A stretch of 64,000 nt of DNA from Triops longicaudatus (taxonomy: Eukaryota > Arthropoda > Branchiopoda > Notostraca > Triopsidae): NCBI GenBank assembly GCA_022885665.1, contig JAGQDJ010000362.1:1-64000 (forward strand). The letters are read 5' to 3'. A program made the translations under genes and the position numbers. Below the pieces are notes generated by a model that was given only the letters and a program-made list of their open reading frames with translations, made no database searches and was not told the DNA's origin. This document shows, piece after piece, positions 23,257 through 36,109 of this stretch. The stretch's first letter is position 1; every line of letters begins with the position of its first letter.

Positions 23257-23399
23257 CTGGGCTTCAGGAAGCTCTTTAAGCTCATATAGGCAAAGGCTTT
23301 AGTGTATTTGGCTCCTCCTTCGTGTGCTGCGATGTGTTGAGAAGAGTAACGCGCTAAGCAACTCTTACGGACCTTGATTTGCATATTGAGGAGCCAGGC

Positions 23400-23405
23400 A
23401 ATAAA
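23400..23405 (+). terminator. AATAAA hexamer, possible poly(A) signal of the candidate gene
   Basis: It lies about 144 bases after the candidate stop at 23256. Hexamers of this kind are common in AT-rich DNA, so this is supportive only. Confidence 0.25.
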
Positions 23406-23743
23406 AAAGCGAAGACCGAAAAGCCCCAAGCCCTCCCAAAAAGTCATTTTTGTTAAAAGATTTGATCCCAAGCTGATCCTGTTTTATTTCACGTCATCCC
23501 CTAAGGGGCTTAAAAAAGAAGAACAAGGATTTTCAAACTTGGGTGAGAAAAGAAATCCTACCAGAATTAAAAAAAGGCGAAAAAAGTGCTAGGGAAAAAT
23601 GAAGCGAATGAGAATTAAAAGGCAACGAAGAGCAGCAACCAGAAAAGCTTTATAAGCTGCTCCCCCAAGTTTTGCACGCACGATAGATCTGAAAGGGAAA
23701 CTAAAAATACGCTGACTGGCTAATTTCCCAGGACGGGTGCATA

Positions 23744-23774
23744 ACACACACACATGCAAACACATACACACACG
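23744..23774. repeat. Interrupted (CA)n microsatellite
   Basis: Short runs of CA/AC with ATGCAA and AT interruptions. Confidence 0.8.
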
Positions 23775-24364
23775 CTGAGCCTTCTTTGAGAACAGATTTC
23801 TTGTTCTTTGACTATATATACTTCCGTCGTGTAAAATCGCAGGACGTTGTACTTAAAAAACTGCAGAGCTTGGCCTATAGGGGAAGATTTTGTTTCTTTC
23901 TTCACCCTTTTTCGAGTCTGATTAAAGTTAAATACCAGGATCGTGAATTCTTCTTGGTTCGAGGGTGACTCCAGTTGTAAATAAAAGCGTAAAAAGAAAG
24001 AAAAAAAAGTTTTCCTTTTTTTTGGAAGAGACGACTGTCAGGAAATACGAGGAGGTAGCGGAACATAATTTAGGCTTTTGTTTATTGTTTCAATAGAGAA
24101 AAGCGTAGAACGTGTTATACTTCGTCTCGGCTTTCTTGCTGTGTTATTTGTGTATGGTTCGCTGCTGTGTTGGTACGTTTTGTTACAATAATATTAGAGT
24201 TGGGTCAAATATGACAAAAACAAAACACATCTGAGGCAAAAATGTGAGAAATAAATGGTTTACGGACATTTTGCGAAGTGGATTTTTAAAGGAAAATTAT
24301 TATTTACTGAAATACAGTTAATACAAGAAATCATTAGTACAGACGTTATGTTTCAGATAGTCGA

Positions 24365-24590
24365 CGACCATTTAGGTTAGATATTTCGACTTACTTGAAG
24401 GTTAAGTTATGTTCGATTCAGAACAGATTAAGTTAGGATGAGCTGGTTTAATTGCTTACTTTAGGATAGATTTACTAATGTTGGTTCAGCAAGCTTAGGT
24501 TGGTTTAGTCAGTTTAAGTTAGGCTTTGTTTGCTTAGGCTAACCTAAATCATGGTTTGTTGAATAACGTTAGGTTAGTTTATCTAATGTA
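24365..24590 (+). repeat. Cluster of degenerate TTAGGTT repeats
   Basis: Repeated TTAGGTTAG, TTTAGGTTGG, AAGTTAGG and GTTAGGTTAG variants at irregular spacing, as in DARS2 intron 6. The pentamer TTAGG is the arthropod telomere unit, but the copies here are dispersed and degenerate. Confidence 0.6.
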
Positions 24591-25879
24591 TTACTATTAG
24601 TAGCCCAATAACTTTAGTGTTCTGAAGAAGAAGTGTATACTTACTTTACACTTACGTTATGTATTGTTCATTGCGAGATCAAACCAAAACGCGGAACTAA
24701 AAATCAATAGCGAAGGTTTGATTGTTGTAGAGTGGAGTAAAATGGAACTTTTTATTTACGCATGAATACATGATTGAATTATGGAAAAAGAAAGAAATGA
24801 ATACATAACAGTTTATCTGGGCATTGGAAAGAATTTAGCATTAAGCTGATATTAATAGCAAATTAAACAAAACCCTCGAAGGGGGTTATTTTGAGCTTAA
24901 GGGGTAACTTTTAATACTTAGGAAATAACAGTGGACCATCTACTGCTCCTCATATACTCAACACAACAAATTAAACTGTGTGTCTTCAGACACAGCGGTA
25001 AAAGTTCTTTCTTACAGTATCAAAATAAAATTTTCGTTTTATTATATCACAATGTTCTGCCTCCAGGCAATTCTGTGTTCATTTTTACACAACAAGCTCT
25101 GAACTTTTTCCGTCTTACAGGAAACGAGCTTTTGGAGGGCAGCGCTTCGTGGTTAGGGAGGACGCGTTTTGCCATGGAAAAGGGGATGAAAACTTAAGTC
25201 ACAAACCATAACACGTCCTGAAGTTGAATATACTACGGATAAGTGAGATTAACGAAGTATTTTATGAAGTGCAAAGAAGTGCTAGTGTGAAAGCAGTACA
25301 GCTTTTAATGCTTAATTTTCTCTTAATTGCACGTAACCTTTTCGTTTATAGCTTTTCTTAACGATGTTCAAGTAATGTTGTGTGATGGAGATAGGCAGGC
25401 GCATTTAGGTGATTTATATAACAGTAGCAAGAGTAACCTTTCTGCAGAAATTTGATTTCAGCATTTATGTCGTGCAATTCCTTGTTCGCATTCAAAATTG
25501 TACTTTCTTTTGGTAACACTGAAAGGGTGATTTCAAAACAAAATGTTCACTCATGCCATCAAGAAAGTCAAAACCCAGTAGGCCTACCTTATTCAATTTC
25601 GCAAGGTTTTATGCAGCCAAATTTGTATCCTTCCTTTTTAGTAAAAAATTTTTCGAAATACAACGTGAAAACGAAATGAACATTATTCACAAGAGTATTC
25701 AGAGTAACCACAGTTGATAGTAGTAGAGCCCCAATTAGGTCATTGGAATCGTATTCAAGCCGAATTAAATGTTTATTTTGAATTTCGAAATAAGCATCAA
25801 ATCTAAATAAACCATTTGTGGTGGTATATAATCATTTAATACGGTAAATAGACTCAAGCTTGATTATTTTGATTACATT

Positions 25880-26265
25880 TGTTAGGTTTTCATAATCCTT
25901 GACTAAATGTAAGGTTAAGGTCAGGGTTAAGTTGATAGGTTTTCGTCATTATGACGACAAGCAAAGAATGCAAGGTTAAGGTTAGGTATAAGTACTTCAA
26001 GGTCAAGGGTAAGCTTTAGTATAAGAAGCGAAAGTATTGCGAAGTAGTTAGTTGGTTGAGTCTGTTAAGTCGAGTCTGTTAGTCGAGTCTGTTAAGTCAG
26101 TCGAGTTGAGTTAGTTCACGAGGCTTGTAAGTCGATTACTGTAGTGGACAGAAAAGTCTATTTGTGTTTCTTTTGTGTCCTGTGTTCATTTGTGTGTATG
26201 TACTCATTACTCAATAAATCAAATCATTACGCTACCAATCCAAAGTAAAGTTGTGAAACTTAACA
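25880..26265 (+). mobile_element. Probable solo LTR of an LTR retrotransposon
   Basis: The segment begins TGTTAGG and ends CTTAACA: TG...CA ends with a 5-bp inverted repeat TGTTA/TAACA. It is flanked on both sides by CATT (25876-25879 and 26266-26269), a 4-bp target-site duplication as expected for LTR elements. It contains a short GAGTCTGTTAAGTC tandem repeat and an AATAAA in a GT-rich context near the 3' end, as in an R/U5 region. Its 386-bp length is normal. No internal coding region lies on either side, so it looks like a solo LTR left by recombination. The family is not assignable. Confidence 0.6.
26058..26098 (+). repeat. Three tandem GAGTCTGTTAAGTC units inside the solo LTR
   Basis: Units at 26058, 26072 (one base shorter) and 26085, followed by further GAGT/GTCGAG fragments. 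Confidence 0.8.
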
Positions 26266-26269
26266 CATT

Positions 26270-29200
26270 GCTTAATAAAAATTATTAAAACTTAAAAAGT
26301 CGTAAATTTTGACTCGAGATATTTAAAACTGTAGCATGTTGGTAAGGAGAGAAACCTTGGCAAGTTAATCATAGTAAAGAAGCTGGACATAAAACAGAAT
26401 TTATTATGAAGAGTAAATTTATGAAATACAATTAATTTCAAAGTGTTGGATAAGGAATGAGCCGGCCTGACATTTAGAGCTCCCAAGTTCCGGCGAGGGT
26501 GGGCCAAAAGGGATTGATAATCAGAGCAAGGTCCAAACAGTTGTTATGAAAAGCTAAATGCGTAGCATTAAGTCTTACAAATGACCAGCTGTCCCAACAC
26601 GTGTTCTAAGCTTATTATGACTAATTGCTTCCATTACAACTGTCACAACTACTTCCCCGAAGTGCCTTGAGCTTTTATCAGCCCACCAATTGTACCATTT
26701 TTTACTCTGCTTTTCCAGTACAATGGTCGCTTCTTTCTACTATTACAACAACGAAGATTTTAGAAAATTTTTATATTACAGTCATTTAAATTTAAACCTG
26801 CATGGTGGGAAAGCAGACGTTTTATCCGTAAGATTCGTCTCAATGAAGTGTGCGAGCAGAAATTCCTTCGTAAGCATAAAACTCTAATTTTGTCCTTTAT
26901 CAAACTATGAAACAAAAATCAGAAGAGCAGATACATAGTTAAAGATAGGAATGGAAACATTTCAAAGCGCCTAATTTTGTCTGCTTGTTGTTCAACGAAA
27001 CTTCGTTTTTTATTATTATTATGTTATCAACCATCGTAGGCGTAACCTACTGACAGTACCATTTACAGTATTTTAGGTTCGCAGATACGTGCAGTTATTG
27101 CTTGACCGGGAGAAAATACACATTTACTAGCAGTGTTTGAAATAATAATGGGTAATTTTCTATTAAGCCATTATTATGCGATAACTGTTAAGAATTGTCT
27201 TTATTTTGCAAGAAGAAGTTAGGTCATGCTATGCAAGTTAGATAACTTCAGGTTTAGTTAGGTAAGGCTAAGTTAGAATATGTTACGTTAATTTAAGTTA
27301 TGTTTAGATAGGTTAGATTAAGTTTCGTTTATTTGCATTAAACTAAGCCAGGTCCCCAAATTTTCATAAAATCTTGTAATAATAAACAAATATGAACAAA
27401 AAGAACTGTTCAGTTTATTCGACACTTTTCTGCCTTATTTCATAACTTAGCACACTGCAATCCTTCTATCATAGCCGATTATTAGTTACTCAAGATTCCG
27501 TTCAAACAAGATTCAGTTGTGTATTCTCTTTTTATGCGTTTTCTTGTATAGTATAGAAAAAAGCCAGAAAACTGTAAAATTTGGATAGTAGTTCACCATA
27601 TAATTACTTAGCTTGGTTGCGTGCTACATCAAAAATGAAAAATTGTTTCAAGTAAAAATTTTCCCTACTTTCCTTTCGTTCCCCTTTCCATTTATTGTCC
27701 ATGTTTCGTGGTACAGATCGGCCATTTTGTTGCTTCTAAGCCCTCGGTGTTCTATTGAAATGTTCGGTGTTCCCTTTTGTGGAAAATAACTAGGGTAAAT
27801 CGCTAGGAGGTTCTTGTTTTGTGCATGAGCGGTGGAAGGTGCTGTGGGTGAATAGAGAAAGAGTTTGGACGAGATAATGATAGCTACTAAGGGATGGAGA
27901 GCAGAAAAAAGGGAGAAAAATATGTGGAAAAACAGGCTATGGAGCCTTGAATCAACTTGAAGAAAAATATGCTTCCCCTCTTCATTTTGAAAGGTTGACT
28001 AGTCCTTGCGTCCGTTGAGGTATACTTTGAGAAGGATGAGTTCTGTATTTTGTGAAACAGTGTAGAGATCTTAAAAGAATTAGGGAGATAAAAATTCGCT
28101 CCGCAGAGCTCTGGAAGACTCTGGTACTATTTAGGGTTAATCAAGATAATAGGTTCTGTTAAAGAGATTGTGCAGCAAGTAGAGCTATTAAGGATCATTT
28201 GGCGGTGTTCTGGGTTTCGTCTTGATTGACTAAGGAGAAACGCGTGTTCCACGTCCTAATATTGAGCGATTTATGAGTTCCGGAACGATGATGGTTTTCG
28301 TCTTCAATTTTGAAAACTACCCAATAAGCAATCTCTGACGTCAAACATTGCTACTTGGAACGAAATTAGACCAGCAGAATTGGTAAGGAAAATATGAAGG
28401 TATAAAATAATAGATGCCATAAGAGACATTAAGTAATATCGGTAGCTGATTGTTACTTCGCAGAGGTTTAGTTTTTGTGGAAATAAAACTTAACATAAAA
28501 GATGCTCAAGCAATTCATTATGTGCATCATCAATTTGCGAAAAAAATGGATTCTGAATGGAAAAATAAAAAACAGGTGGTAGTTAATGCGACAATTATAT
28601 GACTCGAACATTTCATCAGCGTGAGGCATAAGGGAACGAGTGGTTTTTATTTTGTAGTCGTTGTGTATTGTGTACTTATATATCATCTGAGCGTTTTTAT
28701 TATTTGGTAAGTCGTTAATTTGTTTATCGTAGTACATTTATCGTTTTTTTCTGAAATTCTTGTACAGAATCGTGTTTACAGAGCCCAAGTACATAAACTG
28801 CCTATCCGTGCTGCAACGAGCCAGCGATCACATGACTCACACGCCAATAAAATGGAAAATGAAGACCACGGACTGAAACCATTGTGGGTTCGGGTGATAG
28901 AAATTTTTTTTACAAATAAAACAGTAAAATAGTTCGTAAAAAGTTTGCTCGAGAATCTCAGGAGTACGATTTTCTCTGTATTTGTAAAAACTAGATAAAA
29001 ATACACACAAGAAAGAACAAAACACCTAACGTAAGGAGTAGTCGTTAGTATCCTGTTAGGTTGCTTTTAAGGGTAAGTAGATTATTGGCGTTGTGGGTGT
29101 GAACGTGCAGTTAAGATGCTTTGGATTACTAACAACGAAGGGGGTTATTTGCATGCCAGAGGGTGGTGAAGAGTGCGTAGGTTGCATTTCTGTGCTCATC

Positions 29201-31570
29201 CAAAAGAAGCTCATGTACTATCGTGTCTGCCAACTCCGTTTGTACCAATTATGAAGATTATGACGGCAAAAAAAAAGCTCAGTGAGCAAAGTGAGACCAA
29301 GTCACGAAATCTTTTTCTTCGGTTTGTAAGCAGTAAAGACGTTTATTTAGCCATTTGTCGCATTTAACTCCACAAAAAAGTTCATTGTCACTCTTACGTG
29401 AGTGGAAGGATAAATTTAGCCATTGCTTGGGTTTTACGCAAATCGAAATTTAACGATAAATGAATTTCAATACGCTGGTAGCCTTAGTGACGTCAGAATT
29501 CCATTTGCAGGTTTATTCCCTCAATGCGCTAAAACCTACATTTTTTTGGAAAATATTAAACAGTTAAGCCTCCAACCAAAACAGCGAATTCTTTGATGTA
29601 GTAGATTCTTTTTCTCATTAGTGACCATTTTAGAGAGTAAAAACACAACAAGGAACTTTCCGACTAAACACGATTTAAACTTCTAGCCTTTTTCCAAAAA
29701 AAGCATCCAGTATGCAAAACACTAAATTGAAGTAAATTATGTAGCAAATTTTAAGTAATTTATTAGTATAAACTGGCGTTTAACAAGCGATTCAAAACAG
29801 AGAAACAAGCGCAGAAAATTTTAAATTTATCACTACTTTAAGCGAATGAAGTGTAAAGTTATTTTTACTTAAGTTAGACTAGGTTAGGCATAATCACGTT
29901 TAATTTTTTTACTTCAGAACCTATTGCGATAGACTAGTTTTGGTTCATTTAATTTAAGTTTGTTGAGTTTAGGCTAGATAAAGCACAATTAGGACTCATT
30001 AAGTTTAACTGCTTCAAAACGCGCTAAGGGTATAATTATTTAGTTAAGTTTAGTTACTTTGAGTTTCCTTGCTTAAAAATCCGCCGCAGAATGGAGAACA
30101 GTAAAAAAAAATAGGGATTGTCTATAAAGCACTAAAAAACTTAACTATAAATATCGGGGAAATATAATTTTCCACCCATATTCACAAATTTCCATATTCT
30201 AGCTATTGGTAGTCTTCCTTGCGGTGCAGTGTATTACTTTATCACGAGGCTTTTACGTGTCGAGCGCTGCCAAAGTACCAATTCAGGTACTGGACAACTC
30301 TAAAAACGCCATAAACGCAATTGTCAACTCACGGGGGGTTAAAATTAGGGACTTGCTCTCGTAAACAACAATAACGTATCAACATGAAGCGTTGGTGTAC
30401 CTCGCATCAGCCACGCCTCCCTGGGTCACGCGACCTCGTACGGAAAGCAATAATTGACCAAATGCATCATGAAGCCCCTTGAAATGTTGTTATTCCAGCT
30501 TGACACGCTTTCTGGCTCATTTTGAAAGTTTTTATATAAAAGGAAGTATCATTCCTTGGAAATGTTTCGAGATTTCTTTCATATTCTGGTAAAAAAGGGT
30601 ACACACCATTGCTGCAAATCTTTTATGGTGACTTTGCAACCCTCCCAACAATGGCTTTATACCCTTCTGCCCCTGTAAGATGCTATTGTGGTGCTCGTTC
30701 TCCACGGTTAAGTACAATCGAACAGTACTGTCCGGTCCTTGTATGCTGGAATTTCGTAGACCAGTTTTGCGTTTTCTATGGATTTGTATTTCCACTAACT
30801 TGTGTCATGTAATCCAGTGATGACTCTACCCCCTTTCAAAGGGGTCGAAGGGTGTAAAGGGGTGTAGGTGGGTGGACGGTAAGGTGCACTGGCTCTTTTT
30901 TATTAGCCCCCAGAATAACGGAAATAGAGCACGCAATGTTGACTATGGAAAGTCATAAAAGTGATTTCAAATACGAACAGAGATGGCTGACTCACATAAT
31001 TTTCCTATATTTATTTTTTGTTATACAAATGTATAGATCAATCCGGTTCAAAAATGGTCAGTGTAGGCTAGTGGAGGAAGAAACACAGTGAAAGGTGAAT
31101 ATATGAAACACGGGGTTTATAACTAAGGTTATTGCTTCTGCTTCTGGGACGGGATTTATTGTTGAAACCACAAAGGTATGTGCCGGCTTTAAAGGTTCGG
31201 TTAGGTTAGACTTCTCTTTTGTGAACGTTTTTAGTGCAGTGCAGTCTCTTTGTTAAAATGTTTTGTCGATTATAGGTTGGTTTTGGGGAAACTTGGGGTT
31301 AGATTTACTGCAGAAATAAGAAATTTCACTGACAGTAAATGATTTTTGCGAAGTAAACTTACAGAAGTTTAATGCATGTAATATTCTCAAATAGAAATTT
31401 TAGTTTGTTTAAAGAGAAATGGAGAAGAAAAACGCATATTGAGATTGTGAGGAAGTAATGTAATATACACATTATTCTAAAAACACGGAAATTTGTTTTA
31501 GTTTTTTCTGAGGAGCTGTTACGGAGTTATTTGCTTGCAAACCTTTGTCATTTTCCCTCCACGAAAAGCG
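26270..31570. other. Non-coding stretch, no recognised gene
   Basis: TTAGGTT-like repeats occur at about 27220-27330 and 29870-30070. A weak exon-like piece begins after a TTGTACAG acceptor at 28766. A G-rich strand lies at about 30839-30880. Nothing else could be supported. Confidence 0.45.
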
Positions 31571-31628
31571 TGACGTCACTCGAGTGATCAGCGTGGGAGG
31601 TGCGACTTGCAGGCTGCTTACTTATAAA
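31571..31628 (+). promoter_or_regulatory. Promoter-like pair: CRE palindrome and TATAAA
   Basis: TGACGTCA at 31571-31578 is followed 44 bases later by TATAAA (31623-31628). A GC-richer transcript-like stretch begins about 30 bases downstream. The spacing suits a TATA promoter reading right. The first ATG (31801) opens a 15-codon ORF in a good context. Confidence 0.3.
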
Positions 31629-31800
31629 CTGTGCTGCTAGGCTTCCTCTTATTAGCTGTGCCAGTCTATGTCTGGGACAACTTTAGTCCGTGCTTGAGAG
31701 GCTGGGTTTGTGAGCCTAGCTCGGTTCTCGCCATAAGGGGCTGTAGAATTTTGGGGTGGTGTTCAGGGCAAGCGGATAAGCGAATTCTGCCACCGGCAAA

Positions 31801-32910
31801 ATGAGCATTAAGCTCGGCGGAGGAGTTCAGAACATTGACCCGAATTAACCCACAATACTAGCTAGTTTGTCTCGGCTTGCGTGTGTCGACAATACGTTGG
31901 GTAAACGTTTGTCGTTATCCCATGGTAGTTTTGTTAGCGGTGCCTTGTTTTTACGTTCATCAGCGAAAGAAAAATCCAACCGTTTCCATTAAAAGTGCGC
32001 CGTTTTTTTTTGTAAAGAGAAGTATATCGCTATGGCGTATTTACGATTTTTTAAATGTGCGAATTGTAGAAATTGTGAAGTTTAATTCTTTTGGAGAGAA
32101 GAAAATCTTCCTGATAGGTAGCGTTTTAACCTTAGGGAGCTGTGACAGTCTGTGAGATTATGTGTGATTTCGGATGTTTCGGATGAGAGGATAAAGTTTC
32201 TTTGTTTGTCTGATTATATTTTAACTATAGAACCAGTCCTGTGCCTTGTATTATGCCAAAGACTATGTAGTGATTCAATCGATTTACATCGGAAAACGTT
32301 CCCATATACCAGAAGAAAGAATACATATGCAAAAATAAAATACAATTGCATTAAAAACCGAGCAAATTACCATACGTTGTTCGAAAATCGGTTGCGGAAA
32401 TCGAACAAGTTATGCAACAGCCGAAATAAAGCCAATTGCCGAACCTTATGTCAGAAAATTTTAGGTAAGTTTAGTAGGTAACAAGCTGTATACTCAGGTT
32501 TTCGGCCTAAATCTTCTACTTGCAAATTCAAAGACGCTTTGGAACAATACGATGAAGTATCTCAAATTGCGCACCAAAGCATAAGTGGTATTTTACTCGG
32601 TTTGAAGCGTGTTTTATTAATTTGTTTACATATGTTGATCAGGAAATTAGTTTCGCGCAAAAACGCTAATATTTGATAATAGCTTACAGTTGTGACTCAA
32701 AATTTAAGTCCTGAATTCCTAAAAAAAAGAAAGAAAACGAGTATGGATGATTACCTGGCTATGCTTGAACTGTGTATGTACCACGTTTATGGCCTAATCA
32801 GCGCTTTGGACCAGATAACTTGGTTTGGGAAAAATAATATTCCCCACTCGGCCAGTTTCTGTCAGGTCTTATGGATGCAGACAGAATCTCGCAAACATCC
32901 AAGAGATTGA
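31801..32910 (+). other. ORF-rich stretch downstream of the promoter-like site, unrecognised
   Basis: Consecutive open stretches on the plus strand: 31801-31848 (MSIKLGGGVQNIDPN), 31877-32155, 32152-32481, about 32482-32673 and 32692-32910. None resembles a family I know. The third has Arg/Asn/Cys-rich sequence with a doublet NRANYHTL/NKANCRTL. The frames change with no clear splice sites except GGTAAGTTT at about 32464. It could be a non-coding RNA locus, a decayed gene or chance. Confidence 0.2.
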
Positions 32911-35900
32911 GCGTCTTTCTTGTTTCCTAGTGATTCCTCGAAACACTGGGTCTAAATGAATGAATTTTGACTTTTGATATCGGCTTAACTTTGTTCTTTG
33001 TAGTAATGAACATACGTATTGTAGATAGTAATATAGATAAGAATAAAGTTTTTTTAAAAAAATATATTTAGTTAATAATCTCCAATTTTTTTATTTATTT
33101 TAGAAATATGAGCGCTTTTTAGTTAATGAGCTTGTGAGGCTTGTGATAACACTTGGAAATTTCGTGAAGATAAAAGATGTTAGTTAATTCACATGAACGC
33201 TTAGGACTACCCACGAGCTATTGTTAGATGGAAAAGGAGGGTAAACTGGATTCGTATTCTTGCCAAATGGCTCTCCAGTGTCAGAAGCTAACAACGTTTG
33301 TCGTTCTTTTATTCCAGGTCATGCCAACTTTATCTTGTACGACGTCTTGGATTGAAAAATATTTGCCCAAGTCAACTTGTTGAACTCGCATAGATTTCAT
33401 ACCCTTTTCATGACGTCATCGTTCTTTGGATCTCTGGCAACGGACAAAAAATAAAAGCAAAAATAAAAGCTGAAACACCGAAATACCGTGATTTCGTGCA
33501 TCTTTGACCAGATTTCAATTGTTTTTTCAGTATTTAAAGACTTGCCCAGGCCACATTGATAGAATTCTGATGTGTTCTGTCAAAAACTTATCTTTTGTCT
33601 TCTGGCATGTACTTCCCTCTTGAGTCTTAATATTAGCGTGGACATGAAAGACATTAAAGACTTGAGTTATTCCAGGAAATGCGTACCTTATCCCTGTCAT
33701 ACATATGCTGAGTAATCATAAGATAACGAAAAAAGAACATAATGAATTTCGCATTAATCATAGTTTGGCAACTCAGGAAAAACAGTTAAACGAACTTATT
33801 TTGTGTCCTATTACGCTCCACCCCACGGAAGACTGGTAACCATTAATACAAAATCCTAAATTCCATTATCTCATTGATATGTTGCCCTAATATATTTTTT
33901 TTAAATGTACCACTATTGTGTACCGCATTTACCCCAAATTTTAAGCATTGAACAGGAAATTTAATTAACTTTGGAATAACTTATTCTGATCTAGCCAGGG
34001 TGTAGATGTATCTAAATAGTGATAAATTAAAGAAAGTAATTCAATTACGGAATTCGAATAGCTTTGGTTTTTGTGGTTCTTAAACTTTCAAGCGTTTTCA
34101 ACTTATTTTAACGCTGGTTCTGTAAATATTCCTAGCGGGTTGCTTAAAACGGTTTACAGAAATGGAATGGAATTCCAAAGAAAAATGCAGGAGGAACGTC
34201 AAGGGTTATTTACCCGGAAGAAATGGTTGAAACGCTTCATAAAATTTTGGTCTATTTTTTCTCTCTTTCACCCTCTGGCGTCTCACACCCTTTGCCATCT
34301 GCCCACGTTTTTTTTTTTCAAAAATAAAATGGCAATAGAAACTTGCGCTCTAACAGTTACAACGGCCATACGCTTGAGACTGTATTATCTCCCGGTTTCT
34401 TTGCCTTTTTCTCCCAGTTCTTAACTTCTTACAACAATGCATTATGCATGAGCTCTCCCTTGAGTCTTTAGACGACCTTTTCCCTCAGAGTTCCCTTGTT
34501 ATGAAATTCAAGAACATAACACCGTAATAAAAAAAGGACAATTTAGGACTTAAAAAAAGAAAAAAAAAGTAAAGGAGCGTAATGTGAAGGTGACGAAACA
34601 GCAGTCAAAAATTTTTCTTCATTGCTTTCATATGCTCTGCTCCTAAGATTGTTCAAGGAGTAAATGTAGTCTATCGTTACCGTTAATCTGCCAATTTCTT
34701 AAGTTTTTTTTATCAAAATAGAAGTTTGATAAGATCTCTTGAATATTAAAAAAAAAATCGTTGGTTACAGTCAATTTGCCGTAATCGCCGGAATGATCTG
34801 AAACTTTTTCTGCATTCTTCTGGATAATCTTCCGAAATAACATTTGAAAGTGATTTTTTAAAAGTGAGTTCAACTTTAACAAAGCTTTCAACATGTAAAA
34901 ATATTAAAAAACGATTTTTGACATTTCAGGACTTCAATTATGTTTTTTCAACCGTGCCAAGTTAAACGACCTTGTTTTCTTTAAATTTCACGCCTGTTCA
35001 AGAATAGTAATCATGCATAAGTGCGTGTGCCACGCGTAAAAGGGGACCTAGTTTGTTATGGTAAAAAAGTGCTGAGTATTGGAATATCAATAACACGCCA
35101 CTTTCCAGTTTTCACACCAGATGAAATTCTACGTAGATGGGATTATTTGTTAGCTCAAATGTTGGTTAATTTAGGTCATTCTAGATTAGTTAGGTTTAGT
35201 TATTTTTGGTTAAGTCAGCTAGGCAAGGCTATGTTAGCATAGGTAGATAGTTTAACTTCAGCGAAGATAGGAAAAGATAAATTAGGTTAGCTTAGGTTAA
35301 TTTATGCTTGTTAGACGTAGTTAAGGTAAATTGAATTTGATTACGTTTGTTATTTCAAGTTAGATATGTGAACTTAGCTCAAATTGCTAATCCTAAGTTA
35401 TGCCATTTTGGTAAAATTAGATAAAATCTTCTGTAATGTCACCGTATGTAGTAAAAGAAGGAATACTCCTTTTTATTTTTTTTTCACGCATTTAACACAA
35501 ATTTCGTAGCCGTCATACAATAGAGTTGCCGATAAATTTTTTCAACAAGAACGTATTTTACTTCAAGTTGTTGAAATAGCAGCTCCAAGAATTGATAGTT
35601 TTAGGTAGTTTGCAGAGAAAAGCAAAGGGGAGAGAGTTATGTGGTGTGAAGAACAAGTCTACGGGGCGACACGCAACTTATTAGCCAAAGGAGCTAATTA
35701 CTAAGTCGGCGTTCTTCACGTCTTCAAGTGACTTTTTTTCTTTCTTTGGCTCTTTCACCTTCTAGTTTATTTCACTTTTAAAGACTGCGCCGCAAGCAGA
35801 AAATAAGACAGAAATACGGAAGTAATACTAATTTTAGTGCGTCTTTAATATCCTTTCCCTTTGGTCTTTCTCGTCCGTAAACTTTGCAAGTTTCACAGAA

Positions 35901-36109
35901 AGAAAATGAAAGGAAAAAAGCTACTTATGAAATGTTTGTTGGCTAAAGTTCTTAAGAGAGACGATCGTTGGGATAATTATTCCGCGGGGTTGGCTAGTTT
36001 GGAGATTTCTGCAAAACAGAGACGGATGAAATAAGGATGACTGAGCATAATTGGGAAAGGCGAGGAGGGAAATGACAAGCTTTGGGTCTTTTTGCTCATG
36101 AACCATGTG
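32911..36109. other. Non-coding stretch, no recognised gene
   Basis: AT-rich. One TGACGTCA lies at about 33411. TTAGGTT-like repeats occur at about 35160-35310. No gene supported. Confidence 0.45.

Larger units (their letters stand above)
23406..25875. other. Non-coding stretch with microsatellite and GGTTAG-like repeats
   Basis: It holds a (CA)n-type microsatellite at about 23744-23774 and degenerate TTAGGTT repeats at about 24370-24590. No gene recognised. Confidence 0.5.

Noticed and set aside
34071..34424. 117-codon plus-strand frame in intergenic DNA
   Set aside because: Composition follows the T-rich DNA; no motif, signal or splice context.
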